In this document: in pieces, positions 55,927 through 64,000 of the stretch
Numbering within the stretch: the stretch's first letter is position 1
Layout of the letters: each line of letters begins with the position of its first letter
From: Alphaproteobacteria bacterium
GTDB lineage: Bacteria; Pseudomonadota; Alphaproteobacteria; Caulobacterales; Maricaulaceae
DNA length: 64,000 nt
Assembly (NCBI GenBank): GCA_016124205.1
Contig: WGOD01000001.1
Coordinates: 124,001-188,000, forward strand
Reading direction: 5' to 3'
Position numbers and translations under genes: made by a program
The notes under the pieces: generated by a model
Told to the model about the DNA's origin: nothing
The model's input: the letters and a program-made list of their open reading frames with translations, nothing else
The model's database searches: none

Positions 55927-56250
55927 ATGACGTCAACCAGATCAAGTGACCCGAGAGAACGCCGTATCGAGGACAGGGATGCCCTGTGCGATGCGCTGCT
56001 GCAGCTCAAGAATCGCGGCGAAGCCGAACGTTTCCTGAAAGACCTCTGCACGCCGGGCGAAATCGAAGCGCTCGCGGAACGCTGGCGCGTCGTGCGGCTG
56101 CTCGATGCGGGCGGGAAGACCTATCGCCAGATCGCCGAGGAGACCGGTGCGTCGACCGCAACGGTCACGCGTGTCGCCCGCTTCCTGATGCAGGAGCCGA
56201 ATGAGGGCTATCGCCTCGTGCTCGACCGTCTGAAGGGGGGTAAGCAATGA
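55927..56250 (+). CDS. TrpR-like (YerC/YecD-type) DNA-binding regulator
   Basis: 107 residues. LCTPGEIEALAERWRVVRLLDAGGKTYRQIAEETGASTATVTRVARFL is the TrpR-fold core; the helix-turn-helix is at about 67-88. The stop overlaps the hisG ATG by 4 bases, so it is the first gene of the histidine operon. A palindrome covers its promoter, which suggests it represses itself and the his genes, perhaps with histidine as co-repressor (inference). Confidence 0.88.
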   Translation: MTSTRSSDPRERRIEDRDALCDALLQLKNRGEAERFLKDLCTPGEIEALAERWRVVRLLDAGGKTYRQIAEETGASTATVTRVARFLMQEPNEGYRLVLDRLKGGKQ

Positions 56251-57134
56251 GCGACACCCGTTTGAAACTCGCCGTTCAGAAATCGGGCCGGCTGGCCGAG
56301 GGCGGGCTGAAACTGCTCGAACGTTCGGGCCTGCGCTTTGCCTATGGCCGCGACGCGCTGCACCGGCGGGCGGAGAACATGCCCGTCGACCTGATGCTCG
56401 TTCGTGACGACGACATTCCGAGTTTCGTCGCCGGCGGGGCCTGCGACTACGGCATCGTCGGCGAAAATGTGCTCTACGAAATGCAGGCCCGGTCGAGCCG
56501 CTACGGTGACGTCGAGACGGCTTTGAAGCTTGGCTTTGCCCGATGCACGTTGAAGCTGGCCGCGCCGAAGGGCGGGGACATCCGCTCGGCTGCGGACCTT
56601 GAGGGCAAATCGGTCGCGACCTCCTATCCCGGACTGACGAAGGCGTGGCTCGCCGAACGCGGTATCAATGCGGAAGTCGTGGAGATGCGCGGCTCGGTGG
56701 AAGTCGCGCCGCGGATGAAGATCGCCGACGCGATCTGCGATCTGGTCTCCTCCGGCGCGACGCTTGAGGCCAATGGCCTTGAAGCCTTCGAGACGGTTCT
56801 GGAGAGCGAAGCGGTCCTGATCCGCCGCAAGAACGGGCGCAACGGGGCGGTAGAGGCAACGGCCAAGCTGTTGATCCAGCGGGCAGAAGGCGTCATCGCT
56901 TCGGCCCAGACCAAATACATCCTGCTGAATGCACCCACCGACCGGTTGGCCGAAATCAAGTCGATCCTTCCCGGGTCCGACGCGCCGACCGTGGCTCAGA
57001 TTGCCGGCCGTGACGACGTGGTCGCGGTCCATGCCGTGTGCCGCGAGCAGGTGTTCTGGGAAACACTCGAACGCCTCAAGGGCGCGGGTGCGCGAGCGAT
57101 CCTCGTTCTGCCAATCGAAAAGATGATGGCCTGA
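56247..57134 (+). CDS. hisG: ATP phosphoribosyltransferase, long form
   Basis: 295 residues. First step of histidine synthesis: joins ATP and PRPP. LKLAVQKSGRLAEGGL at the start, CDYGIVGENVL and the PRPP loop ISDAICDLVSSGATLEANGL-type segment (IADAICDLVSSGATLEANGL) are typical. Length and the C-terminal ~80-residue domain show the long HisG with its own histidine-feedback domain, so no HisZ is needed. Confidence 0.96.
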   Translation: MSDTRLKLAVQKSGRLAEGGLKLLERSGLRFAYGRDALHRRAENMPVDLMLVRDDDIPSFVAGGACDYGIVGENVLYEMQARSSRYGDVETALKLGFARCTLKLAAPKGGDIRSAADLEGKSVATSYPGLTKAWLAERGINAEVVEMRGSVEVAPRMKIADAICDLVSSGATLEANGLEAFETVLESEAVLIRRKNGRNGAVEATAKLLIQRAEGVIASAQTKYILLNAPTDRLAEIKSILPGSDAPTVAQIAGRDDVVAVHAVCREQVFWETLERLKGAGARAILVLPIEKMMA

Positions 57135-57137
57135 CCC

Positions 57138-58433
57138 ATGTTCGAACCGATCGAATGGTCCCGCCTGAGCACGAACGAGCGAGCAGCCTTGTTCGACCCC
57201 GCGCCCGCGCTCGTCGACGCGGACGCGGCGGCGATCGAAATCGTGGAAGGCGTGCGGCGCGGCGGAGAGGCCGCACTGAAATCCTATGCCCGCCAGTTCG
57301 ATGGATTCACCCGAGACAGGTTCCGCGTGCCGAGCGATGCCCTTCAATCGGCTGAAGCGGAGCTGGACCGTGCCGACGCAGACGCCCTCCAGTCAGCGAT
57401 CGGCGCGGTCCGGCAATTCCACCTCTCCCAGGGGCTTCCGGAATATGAAGTCGAAACGTGGCCGGGCCTCATCGCACGCCGCAAGACCGTTCCGATCGGG
57501 ACGGTTGGGCTCTACGTGCCGGCCGGCAGCGCGCCGCTTGTCTCGACGCTGATCATGCTCGCCGTGCCCGCGCAGATCGCGGGTGTCGGCCGGATCGCGG
57601 TTGTTGTGCCGCCCGCGCCGGACGGGTCGGTGAATTCCGCTGTTCTCGCCGCAGCCAGCCTTTTGGGACTCGACGAAGTCTATGCCATCGGCGGAGCGCA
57701 GGCGGTTGCGGGACTGGCCTTCGGCGTTGGCGAGTTGCCCCGCGCCGACAAGATTTTCGGGCCGGGCAATGCCTGGGTGGCCGCTGCGAAAGCCTATGTC
57801 TCGCGACTGCCGGGCGGACCGGCTGTCGACCTGCCCGCCGGGCCGAGCGAAGTCATGGTCGTCGCCGATGCGGCGGCGGATCCGGAATTCGTTGCTGCAG
57901 ATCTGCTTGCGCAGGCAGAGCATGATCCGATGGCACGCGTGGTTCTGGTATCCCGCGACGCGGATCTCGCAGCCATCGCCGCCGCGTGCGACGCGCAGCT
58001 GGCCCGCCTGCCACGCCGCGCGATTGCCGCGCAGGCGATGTCCAACGCGATCTGGGTTTCTACATCCAGCGACGCGGACGTTCTGGACGTTATCGAGGCC
58101 GCGGCGCCTGAGCACCTGATCCTTCAGACCGGAAACGCCTCCAAACTGGCCGAGCGTGTCCGCAATGCCGGTTCGATCTTCATCGGAGCGTGGACGCCAG
58201 AATCCGCCGGCGACTATGCCGCAGGGCCGAACCACACATTGCCGACCGGGCAAGCCGCGCGGGCCTATGGCGGTGTGACGGTCGAAGCGTTTCAGAAGAC
58301 GATCACGCTGATGGAAGCGAGCCCGGAAGGTGCGCGGAACATCGCGCCGACGGTTGAGCGTCTGGCGGCGCTTGAAGGTCTTGAGGGGCATGCGGCCGCG
58401 ATGCGGCTGCGCCGCGAAAGGGCGGGCTCATGA
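57138..58433 (+). CDS. hisD: Histidinol dehydrogenase
   Basis: 431 residues. Last two oxidations of the pathway (histidinol to histidine) with NAD+ and Zn. Signature YVPAGSAPLVSTLIMLAVPAQIAGV-type segment, KIFGPGNAWVAAAKAYV, PAGPSEVMVVAD and the metal/catalytic region LAQAEHDPMARVV are clear. Starts 3 bases after hisG. Confidence 0.97.
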   Translation: MFEPIEWSRLSTNERAALFDPAPALVDADAAAIEIVEGVRRGGEAALKSYARQFDGFTRDRFRVPSDALQSAEAELDRADADALQSAIGAVRQFHLSQGLPEYEVETWPGLIARRKTVPIGTVGLYVPAGSAPLVSTLIMLAVPAQIAGVGRIAVVVPPAPDGSVNSAVLAAASLLGLDEVYAIGGAQAVAGLAFGVGELPRADKIFGPGNAWVAAAKAYVSRLPGGPAVDLPAGPSEVMVVADAAADPEFVAADLLAQAEHDPMARVVLVSRDADLAAIAAACDAQLARLPRRAIAAQAMSNAIWVSTSSDADVLDVIEAAAPEHLILQTGNASKLAERVRNAGSIFIGAWTPESAGDYAAGPNHTLPTGQAARAYGGVTVEAFQKTITLMEASPEGARNIAPTVERLAALEGLEGHAAAMRLRRERAGS

Positions 58434-59566
58434 GTGCGGACCTGAAACTGGACGACCCGCGCTGGAGTGTCCTCGATCTCGCGGATCGTCTCCGCCGCAG
58501 GGTGGCGGCGCAACTCGATGTCCCGGCGGAACGCATATTTCTGTCGCCAACCCCGGAAGCGTTTGCATTCATCGGGGTCGATATCGCGCGCGCGATCCGT
58601 ATCGGCCGGCCCGACAATCCGGTCTGCGCCCTCGTGAGCGAGGAGGGCGGCCACCGCATCGCCGACCTCGAACTGGCCTTGACCGAAGCCGCGCTGTCGG
58701 CGGCGCTTGATGCCGTTACGCCCGCGGGCGCCGCAGCGCGTGACGCCGAGACCGCCAATCGACGCTCGGCTCTGGAGCAGGCTGCCGCGGTCTTCATCGC
58801 TTGGCCGGAGGTGGCCGGTGTATCGGTGTCGGACGACCGGATTTCGATAGCCGCGCGCGACAAAGAGGCTCTCCGCCGGAAATTCACTGCGGCCGGCCTG
58901 GTTGTGGCCGAGGACGACGTGGACGGATTCACACTGTTCTGCCCGTCGGGGCCGATCGCGACCGCACTCGCAAAACGATTGTCCGTGCCGTCATCCCGTT
59001 CGGCCTCCCTCCGCCGGACGACGAAGGAAACCGATATCGCGGTTTCGGTCGATCTTGATCGGGACGGGCCTGTTCGCGCTGAAACGGGGATCGAGTTCTT
59101 CGACCACATGCTCGACCAGATTGGCCGCCACGGCGGCTTTGCGCTCGGTGTGAAGGCCGAAGGCGATATCGGCGTCGATGCGCACCACACCATCGAGGAT
59201 GTCTGTCTGGCGCTCGGTGAGGCCTTGCGGCAGGCCCTAGGTAACAAGCGGGGTATCGCCCGCTTCGGCTTCGAATTGCCTATGGATGAAACCCGGGCCG
59301 GGGTCTGGATCGATCTGTCCGGCCGGCCCTTCTGCAAGTTCGAGGGGACGATCCCCGGCGAGCGCGTGGCCGGTTTCCCGGTCGAGATGACGCCGCACGC
59401 CTTCCGTTCACTCGCGGAAGCGATGAAGGCGTCGATCCACGTCCGGGTGGAGGGCGAGAATGCGCACCACATGATCGAAGCCTGCTTCAAGGCATTCGGA
59501 CGAGCGCTGCGGCAGGCAATCCGCGTCGAAGGGGATTCCATTCCCTCGACCAAAGGCGCGCTGTGA
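58430..59566 (+). CDS. hisB: Imidazoleglycerol-phosphate dehydratase with HisC-like N-terminal remnant
   Basis: 378 residues, about twice the usual HisB (about 195). The HisB domain runs from about 191: LRRTTKETDIAVSVDLD, TGIEFFDHMLDQ, DAHHTIEDV, PMDE, DLSGRPF and ENAHHMIEACFKAF, all metal and catalytic motifs kept. The first ~185 residues recall the small domain of histidinol-phosphate aminotransferase: LRRRVAAQLDVPAERIFLSPTPEAF at the start and SVSDDRISIAARDKEALRRKFTAAGLVVAEDD late. The PLP-binding large domain and its Lys are missing. Overlaps hisD by 4 bases. Confidence 0.92.
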   Translation: MSADLKLDDPRWSVLDLADRLRRRVAAQLDVPAERIFLSPTPEAFAFIGVDIARAIRIGRPDNPVCALVSEEGGHRIADLELALTEAALSAALDAVTPAGAAARDAETANRRSALEQAAAVFIAWPEVAGVSVSDDRISIAARDKEALRRKFTAAGLVVAEDDVDGFTLFCPSGPIATALAKRLSVPSSRSASLRRTTKETDIAVSVDLDRDGPVRAETGIEFFDHMLDQIGRHGGFALGVKAEGDIGVDAHHTIEDVCLALGEALRQALGNKRGIARFGFELPMDETRAGVWIDLSGRPFCKFEGTIPGERVAGFPVEMTPHAFRSLAEAMKASIHVRVEGENAHHMIEACFKAFGRALRQAIRVEGDSIPSTKGAL

Positions 59567-59570
59567 TCCG

Positions 59571-60185
59571 ATGGCTGTCGCACTGATCGATACGGGGTGT
59601 TCGAACCTGTTCTCCGTTCAGGCCGCGCTTGACCGGCTCGGGGCGACGCACACGCTTTCGCGTTCGCCAGCGGAAGCGGAGCGGGCGGACCGTCTGATCC
59701 TGCCCGGTGTCGGGGCCGCTGGACCCGCGATGGCACGACTGCGCGCGTCAGGCTGGGTGGAAGCGCTGCAGACCGAAAAGCGGCCGCTGCTCGGCATCTG
59801 TCTGGGCATGCAATTGCTGTTCGACCGAAGCGAAGAGGGCGGAGTGGATACGCTCGGGCTTATCCCGGGAGCGGTCCGCCGGCTGCCGCGTCCGGATGGT
59901 GGGGTCTGGCCGCATATGGGCTGGAGCCGGCTGCACCTCGAAAGCGAAAGCCCGTTGACCGCAAATCTGGGCGAGGGCGCCTACGCCTATTTCGTTCACG
60001 GCTACGCTGCAGATCCGGGCGCGGCGACCATTGCTTCGACCGAACACGGCCGAACATTCAGCGCGATCGTTCAACACGAGAACGTCTTCGGCTGTCAGTT
60101 TCACCCGGAACGGTCTGCCGAGGCCGGTTCGACGATTCTTCGCAATTTCATAGAGTTGAGTGATGCAGCTTTATCCGGCAATTGA
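59571..60185 (+). CDS. hisH: Imidazole glycerol phosphate synthase, glutaminase subunit
   Basis: 204 residues. Class I amidotransferase triad: Cys77 in LGICLGMQLLF, His178 and Glu180 in QFHPERS. Makes ammonia from glutamine for HisF. The gene overlaps hisA by 23 bases. Confidence 0.96.
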   Translation: MAVALIDTGCSNLFSVQAALDRLGATHTLSRSPAEAERADRLILPGVGAAGPAMARLRASGWVEALQTEKRPLLGICLGMQLLFDRSEEGGVDTLGLIPGAVRRLPRPDGGVWPHMGWSRLHLESESPLTANLGEGAYAYFVHGYAADPGAATIASTEHGRTFSAIVQHENVFGCQFHPERSAEAGSTILRNFIELSDAALSGN

Positions 60186-60897
60186 TCTTCTGGACGGTCA
60201 GATCGTTCGACTGACCCATGGCGATTTCGACGCCGTCACGTCCTATGGCGACGACCCGGTCAAGGTCGCAACGGCCTGGCGCGATGAAGGCGCGGACTGG
60301 CTGCATGTTGTCGATCTGTCGGGCGCCCGCGACGGTGCTCAGAGACAGACGGCTACGATCGCGAATCTGGCAGGGCTTGGCCTGAAGGTTCAGACCGGCG
60401 GGGGTGTCCGCAGTGCCGACGACGTGGCGCGACTGCTCGAAGCCGGAGCGAGCCGCGTGATTGTCGGCAGCATGGCGGTGATCGCACCCGACCGCTTTTC
60501 CGATTGGCTCGACAGGTTTGGCGGCGATCGATTGGTCGCCGCGCTTGATGTTCGCATGAATGGCGAAGTGGCCATTCCGGTCGTCAAAGGCTGGACCCAG
60601 GCGTCGACGACAACTCTCGATGCCCTCATGGCCAAATATCTCGACACGCCTCTGAAGCATGTCCTGACCACCGATATCGGCCGCGACGGAGCCTTGCAGG
60701 GGCCGTCGACGGATCTCTACGCGCGGCTGGCCGCGGAGTGGCCGGACATCGCATGGCAGGCGTCAGGGGGCGTTGCCTCGCTCGGCGATCTGCAGGCGCT
60801 GAAAGGATCTGGCGCGGACGGCGCAATTGTCGGGCGCGCGCTCTACGAGAACCGGTTCACGGTCCGGGAGGGGATTGCATGCCTGCGCGAAGGATAA
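60163..60897 (+). CDS. hisA: ProFAR isomerase
   Basis: 244 residues from ATG 60163 (GTG at 60160 is the only other option). TIM barrel: [19 protein letters not shown] with catalytic Asp8, the phosphate loop [27 protein letters not shown], and the late [11 protein letters not shown]. Opens the ring of ProFAR in the pathway. Confidence 0.96.
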   Translation: MQLYPAIDLLDGQIVRLTHGDFDAVTSYGDDPVKVATAWRDEGADWLHVVDLSGARDGAQRQTATIANLAGLGLKVQTGGGVRSADDVARLLEAGASRVIVGSMAVIAPDRFSDWLDRFGGDRLVAALDVRMNGEVAIPVVKGWTQASTTTLDALMAKYLDTPLKHVLTTDIGRDGALQGPSTDLYARLAAEWPDIAWQASGGVASLGDLQALKGSGADGAIVGRALYENRFTVREGIACLREG

Positions 60898-61646
60898 TTC
60901 CCTGCCTCGACGTGAAGGGCGGCCGGGTTGTGAAGGGCGTGCGTTTCCGCAATCACGAGGATGTCGGCGACATCGCCGAACTTTCTGCGCGCTATTCGTC
61001 CGAAGGCGCGGACGAGCTGGTTTTCTACGATATCGCCGCCAGCCCTGAGGCGAGGGCTGTCGAACCGGAGTGGGTGTCGCAGGTCGCGCGGCTGATCGAC
61101 ATCCCGTTCTGCGTTGCGGGCGGTATCCGCAGTGTTGACGATGCGCGCGCGCGCCTGTTTGCCGGGGCCGACAAGATCTCGGTCAATTCGCCGGCGCTGG
61201 CCGACCCCGGCCTGATCGACGCCCTGGCGTATGAATTCGGGTCGCAATGCGTTGTCGTCGGGGTGGACAGCCGCCCGGTGGAGGGCGACTGGCGCGTGCA
61301 TCAATACACCGGCGATCCGGACAAGACCGCGGCCCTGCCGCGCCGCACGCTCGACTGGGTTCGCGAGGCAGTGGATCGAGGCGCCGGCGAGATCGTTTTG
61401 AACTGCATGGACAGTGACGGCGTCCGCGAAGGTTATGACATCGATCAGTTGTCCGCCGTCCGCGAGGTCTGCACCGTGCCGCTTATCGCCTCGGGCGGGG
61501 CCGGCGCGGTCCAGCATTTCGCCGACGTCTTCCGCGCTGCCCATGTGGATGGCGCGCTCGCGGCCAGCGTGTTCCACAGGGGCGTGATCGCCATTCCCGA
61601 ACTCAAAACCTATCTGCTCGAAGCCGGAATCGAGGTGCGGCCATGA
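60879..61646 (+). CDS. hisF: Imidazole glycerol phosphate synthase, cyclase subunit
   Basis: 255 residues from ATG 60879 after GGGAGGGGATTGC; the open frame upstream overlaps hisA and is not used. [21 protein letters not shown] with catalytic Asp11, [26 protein letters not shown] and [13 protein letters not shown] are signature segments. Works with HisH. Confidence 0.97.
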   Translation: MPARRIIPCLDVKGGRVVKGVRFRNHEDVGDIAELSARYSSEGADELVFYDIAASPEARAVEPEWVSQVARLIDIPFCVAGGIRSVDDARARLFAGADKISVNSPALADPGLIDALAYEFGSQCVVVGVDSRPVEGDWRVHQYTGDPDKTAALPRRTLDWVREAVDRGAGEIVLNCMDSDGVREGYDIDQLSAVREVCTVPLIASGGAGAVQHFADVFRAAHVDGALAASVFHRGVIAIPELKTYLLEAGIEVRP

Positions 61647-62254
61647 TCGACATCAGTGCGATCAATTTCGCCAAATCGGGTGGGCTCGTCCCCGCCATCG
61701 TTCAGCATGCGCGCACGCGTCAGGTGCTCATGCTCGGCTACATGAACGCGGAGGCAGTCCGGCAGACCATCGAAACGGGACAGGCGACCTTTTTCAGCCG
61801 CTCCAAGGGCCGGCTCTGGGTGAAGGGCGAAACGAGCGGAAACACGCTTTCTCTGGTCTCGGTTCGCGTCGACTGCGACCGCGACGCGCTTCTGGTCGAA
61901 GCCGAACCGGCGGGACCCGTCTGTCATCTCGGCACCGCGGGCTGTTTCGACGATGGTGAAGCGCCGGGTGTCGGTTTCCTCGAAGCCCTGGCGTCCATCG
62001 TTCATACGCGCCGCGAAGCGGATCCGAAGGACAGCTATGTCGCGCGGTTGCTCGCCTCTGGGCCGCTGAAGGCCGCGCAGAAGGTTGGGGAGGAAGGCGT
62101 GGAGGTGGCGTTGGCTGCGGCTGCACAGGACGATGCGGCGCTGACCGAGGAAGCTGCGGACCTGGTGTTTCACTTGCTCGTCGCGCTCGAAAGCCGCGGC
62201 GTCGCACTTTCAGATGTCGTCGAGACGCTGCGCGCGCGGCACCGGGCGGACTAA
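61643..62254 (+). CDS. hisI: Bifunctional PR-AMP cyclohydrolase / PR-ATP pyrophosphohydrolase
   Basis: 203 residues (HisIE). HisI half: [38 protein letters not shown] and the Zn-site CDRDALL...CHLG...CF. HisE half begins about 107 and ends with [35 protein letters not shown]. Last gene of the operon; overlaps hisF by 4 bases. Confidence 0.95.
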   Translation: MIDISAINFAKSGGLVPAIVQHARTRQVLMLGYMNAEAVRQTIETGQATFFSRSKGRLWVKGETSGNTLSLVSVRVDCDRDALLVEAEPAGPVCHLGTAGCFDDGEAPGVGFLEALASIVHTRREADPKDSYVARLLASGPLKAAQKVGEEGVEVALAAAAQDDAALTEEAADLVFHLLVALESRGVALSDVVETLRARHRAD

Positions 62255-63405
62255 TCGCTCCTGGTCCAGTGGAGTTCGAGGCTGAGGCCCGCGCCATTCG
62301 GCCCCGGGCCGACATTTGCCGGGTTCCACACCTCACCGCTGGCGTCAGTCTCCGGCAGGGTGAAATGCCCAACAGTCTGGTAGTGGCGGAAGAGATAGGA
62401 GAGGGCGATGACGCCGGGATGGTTCACTTCGAGCACGCGCTCCCCGCCACCGGCACCCATCACAACCCGATCCTGAAACGTCAGCCGCACCGGATCGGCG
62501 ATGCCGGGATCCGGGGTGATGTTCAGCTCCAGATCGCCGCTCGATCCAATCACGTCCGCCTCCGCGGGACCAACCGCGCCTTCCGCTGAATCGAGCAACA
62601 GGCCTGTGACCGAAGTTGAAAGCGTCTCGTGCGTCATCACCACGGTTCGCCCGTCGACCTCAAAGGTCCAGGCGCCGTGATGATCCCAGCTCCAGTCCGT
62701 TCCGGCCTGGTGCATCGTGTATTCGAGGCGGCCACCGGGATCGGTTTCTTCCACATCGCCGCAAAATTCGACCTGCAAACTGCCCCCGAAAACCAGAACG
62801 ACATTGGTCGGCGGCATGATCAGATGTGTTTCCGGCAGTGGCGCGGCGGGTGCCGCGGGCAGTCCTGACGGCAAGGGCGGCGGCGCGACTGGCATCGCAA
62901 TCAACTCAACCGGAACAGCCAGGTTTTCTGCCGGGATCGGCGCAAGGGCCTGACCTGAAACGATGAGGCAGCCTCCATCGGGGTCCGGTACCGGTGCGTC
63001 CAGCGTGACCATGAAAGCGTCCAGTGCGAATTCGGGCACGGACGGAGAGGTGACGCTCAACATTTGGCAGGGGCGGCCAAAGCCGCACAACAGATCGCTC
63101 CCGAGGCGCGGCGCAAGGGCGAGTGTCTGCCCTGCGAACATGATTTCAGTCTCACCCTCATTCGCGGTCGCGGCCAGTGCACCGGGCACAGGTGTGGCGA
63201 GGTCAAAGAAGGCGAGGCCCGGCTGCTGAATCGGGACTGCGGCTTCCGGTCCGTTTTCGGTGGGGTAGGTTGCCCCGACCGGCCCGAACAGAGTGACATT
63301 GGCGGGTTGGACGTCCGGAACGGACATGATGCGCGCCGATATCGGTTGTGCATCTACGCCTGACGCGCCGAATACCAAAAGCAGGATAAAGAAAACGATC
63401 CGCAT
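62251..63405 (-). CDS. Secreted protein of unknown function
   Basis: 384 residues, ATG after AGGGGGCCTAT. Signal peptide ends VDAQ. A Pro-rich linker (PPPLPSGLPAAPAAPLPETH) splits two beta-rich halves, with two Cys pairs in the N-terminal half. No domain recognised. Overlaps the convergent hisI by 4 bases. Confidence 0.8.
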   Translation of the reverse strand: MRIVFFILLLVFGASGVDAQPISARIMSVPDVQPANVTLFGPVGATYPTENGPEAAVPIQQPGLAFFDLATPVPGALAATANEGETEIMFAGQTLALAPRLGSDLLCGFGRPCQMLSVTSPSVPEFALDAFMVTLDAPVPDPDGGCLIVSGQALAPIPAENLAVPVELIAMPVAPPPLPSGLPAAPAAPLPETHLIMPPTNVVLVFGGSLQVEFCGDVEETDPGGRLEYTMHQAGTDWSWDHHGAWTFEVDGRTVVMTHETLSTSVTGLLLDSAEGAVGPAEADVIGSSGDLELNITPDPGIADPVRLTFQDRVVMGAGGGERVLEVNHPGVIALSYLFRHYQTVGHFTLPETDASGEVWNPANVGPGPNGAGLSLELHWTRSD

Positions 63406-63464
63406 ATAGGCCCCCTGTCACCGATCCCGAAAACAGGGTTGTGGCCCGGACGGGTCAGGTCAAG

Positions 63465-64000
63465 TCAGGCGAGCAAATAGCGCATAGTGGATCGATAGCG
63501 CGCAGCGACGGCCTCGCGGTCCTTGTGAACGCCGTCCTTCACGCAGTGACGGCCTGCCGCCCAGACCTGCGCGACACAGGACCGATCTCCCGCGAAGATC
63601 CAGCTGTCGAGAATATCGTCGCCGGTCTTGCCGGTAATCGTGGGGTGTTGGGCGTCAAGCGACACCAGGTCGGCCCAGTTGCCGGGCGCGATCGCCCCGC
63701 TCGCCCGGCCAAGCGCCTGCGCGCCGCCCGCCAGCGTCGCATTGAAAAGGGTACGTCCCGTTGAGCCATTCGGCGGGGCGGCGATGTTGCGGGCGCGCTG
63801 AGTCAGGCGTTGCGCCCATTCCATCAGGCGAAGCTCCTGCGCCGCGTCGGTCCCGACATGGCTGTCCGTCCCGATGCCAAGCGCGCCGCCGGACTCGGTG
63901 AAGGCGCGGAACTGGAAGATGCCGTCGCCAAGGTCGGCCTCCGTCGAGGGACACAGTCCGGCGACCCCGCCCGTGCGGGCAAGGCGGGTCGCTTCATCCT
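63465..64000 (-). CDS. hutF: Formimidoylglutamate deiminase, C-terminal part (cut by window edge)
   Basis: The last 178 codons, open to the right edge. Translating the minus strand gives AGLCPSTEADLGDGIFQFRAF, GIGTDSHVGTDAAQELRLMEWAQRLTQRARN and IAPGNWADLVSLDAQHP, matching HutF and not other amidohydrolases. HutF takes part in the histidine-degradation route through formylglutamate. It is oddly adjacent to the histidine-synthesis operon. Confidence 0.87.
   Translation of the reverse strand, partial: DEATRLARTGGVAGLCPSTEADLGDGIFQFRAFTESGGALGIGTDSHVGTDAAQELRLMEWAQRLTQRARNIAAPPNGSTGRTLFNATLAGGAQALGRASGAIAPGNWADLVSLDAQHPTITGKTGDDILDSWIFAGDRSCVAQVWAAGRHCVKDGVHKDREAVAARYRSTMRYLLA

Noticed and set aside
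58303-59736. 477-residue minus-strand frame opposite hisB and hisH
   Set aside because: Arg/Ser/Pro-rich shadow without domain features.

Overview
The window is GC-rich chromosomal DNA from a Gram-negative alphaproteobacterium, most likely from the Hyphomonadaceae/Maricaulales neighbourhood. The evidence is a TonB-dependent receptor, many lipoprotein signals, a beta-helix/diheme-cytochrome gene pair known from Hyphomonas-type genomes, a CsgH-type curli protein, and a histidine operon led by a TrpR-like regulator. No name search was possible, so the placement is an inference. The core is tightly packed with strong G/C third-position bias, which makes long antisense open frames common; these were discarded.

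Region 1 (1-16050) is a scavenging and oxidation block: the start of a TonB-dependent receptor, then a beta-lactamase-fold hydrolase, GMC oxidoreductase, coniferyl-type aldehyde dehydrogenase and SDR in one run, then a penicillin-acylase-like hydrolase, a PhoD-like phosphatase, a D-aminoacylase-type amidohydrolase coupled to a bile-acid/sodium symporter-like transporter, and a beta-helix lipoprotein coupled to a diheme cytochrome lipoprotein. An identical inverted repeat, GTGAAC-N3-GTTCAC, precedes the acylase gene and the beta-helix gene. Region 2 (16046-26224) holds an ABC exporter with two sulfotransferase genes (one fused to a glycosyltransferase-like half), a crotonase, a BaiN/HI0933-type flavoprotein, a phosphoribosyltransferase, an MmyB-like regulator, an SDR, and a curli pair (curlin-repeat protein and CsgH-like protein).

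Region 3 (about 26346-47010) looks like a genomic island. It ends exactly at the 3' end of a tRNA-Ser(GCT) gene, and the last 14 bases of that gene recur in direct orientation at 26346-26359. It carries two modules on the minus strand. The first is a five-gene chaperone/protease operon: membrane-anchored GrpE-like protein, short Hsp70, membrane TerB protein with a J-like tail lacking HPD, M48 metallopeptidase, and a small membrane protein. The second is a type I restriction-modification operon (hsdR, hsdM, hsdS) interleaved with and followed by extra genes: FRG-domain protein, a 56-residue protein ending in a copy of the HsdR tail, a PD-(D/E)XK nuclease, a ComEC-like metallo-beta-lactamase protein, a DUF262-HNH-HEPN protein, a UDG-fold protein, a HEPN-like protein and an OGFr-domain protein. 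No integrase was seen.

Region 4 (47011-64000) returns to core genes: tRNA-Ser, a membrane sensor-like protein, typA, a VOC protein, an M28 peptidase, acs, rhodanese, then the histidine operon (trpR-like regulator, hisG, hisD, hisB, hisH, hisA, hisF, hisIE). A palindrome lies over its promoter, and hisB has an N-terminal extension resembling a HisC from which the PLP domain has been lost. The window closes with a secreted protein and the C-terminal part of hutF (histidine degradation).

The best candidates for undescribed biology are the membrane Hsp70/TerB-J/M48 operon, the expanded hsd operon with its duplicated HsdR tail, and the two small putative regulons marked by palindromes.
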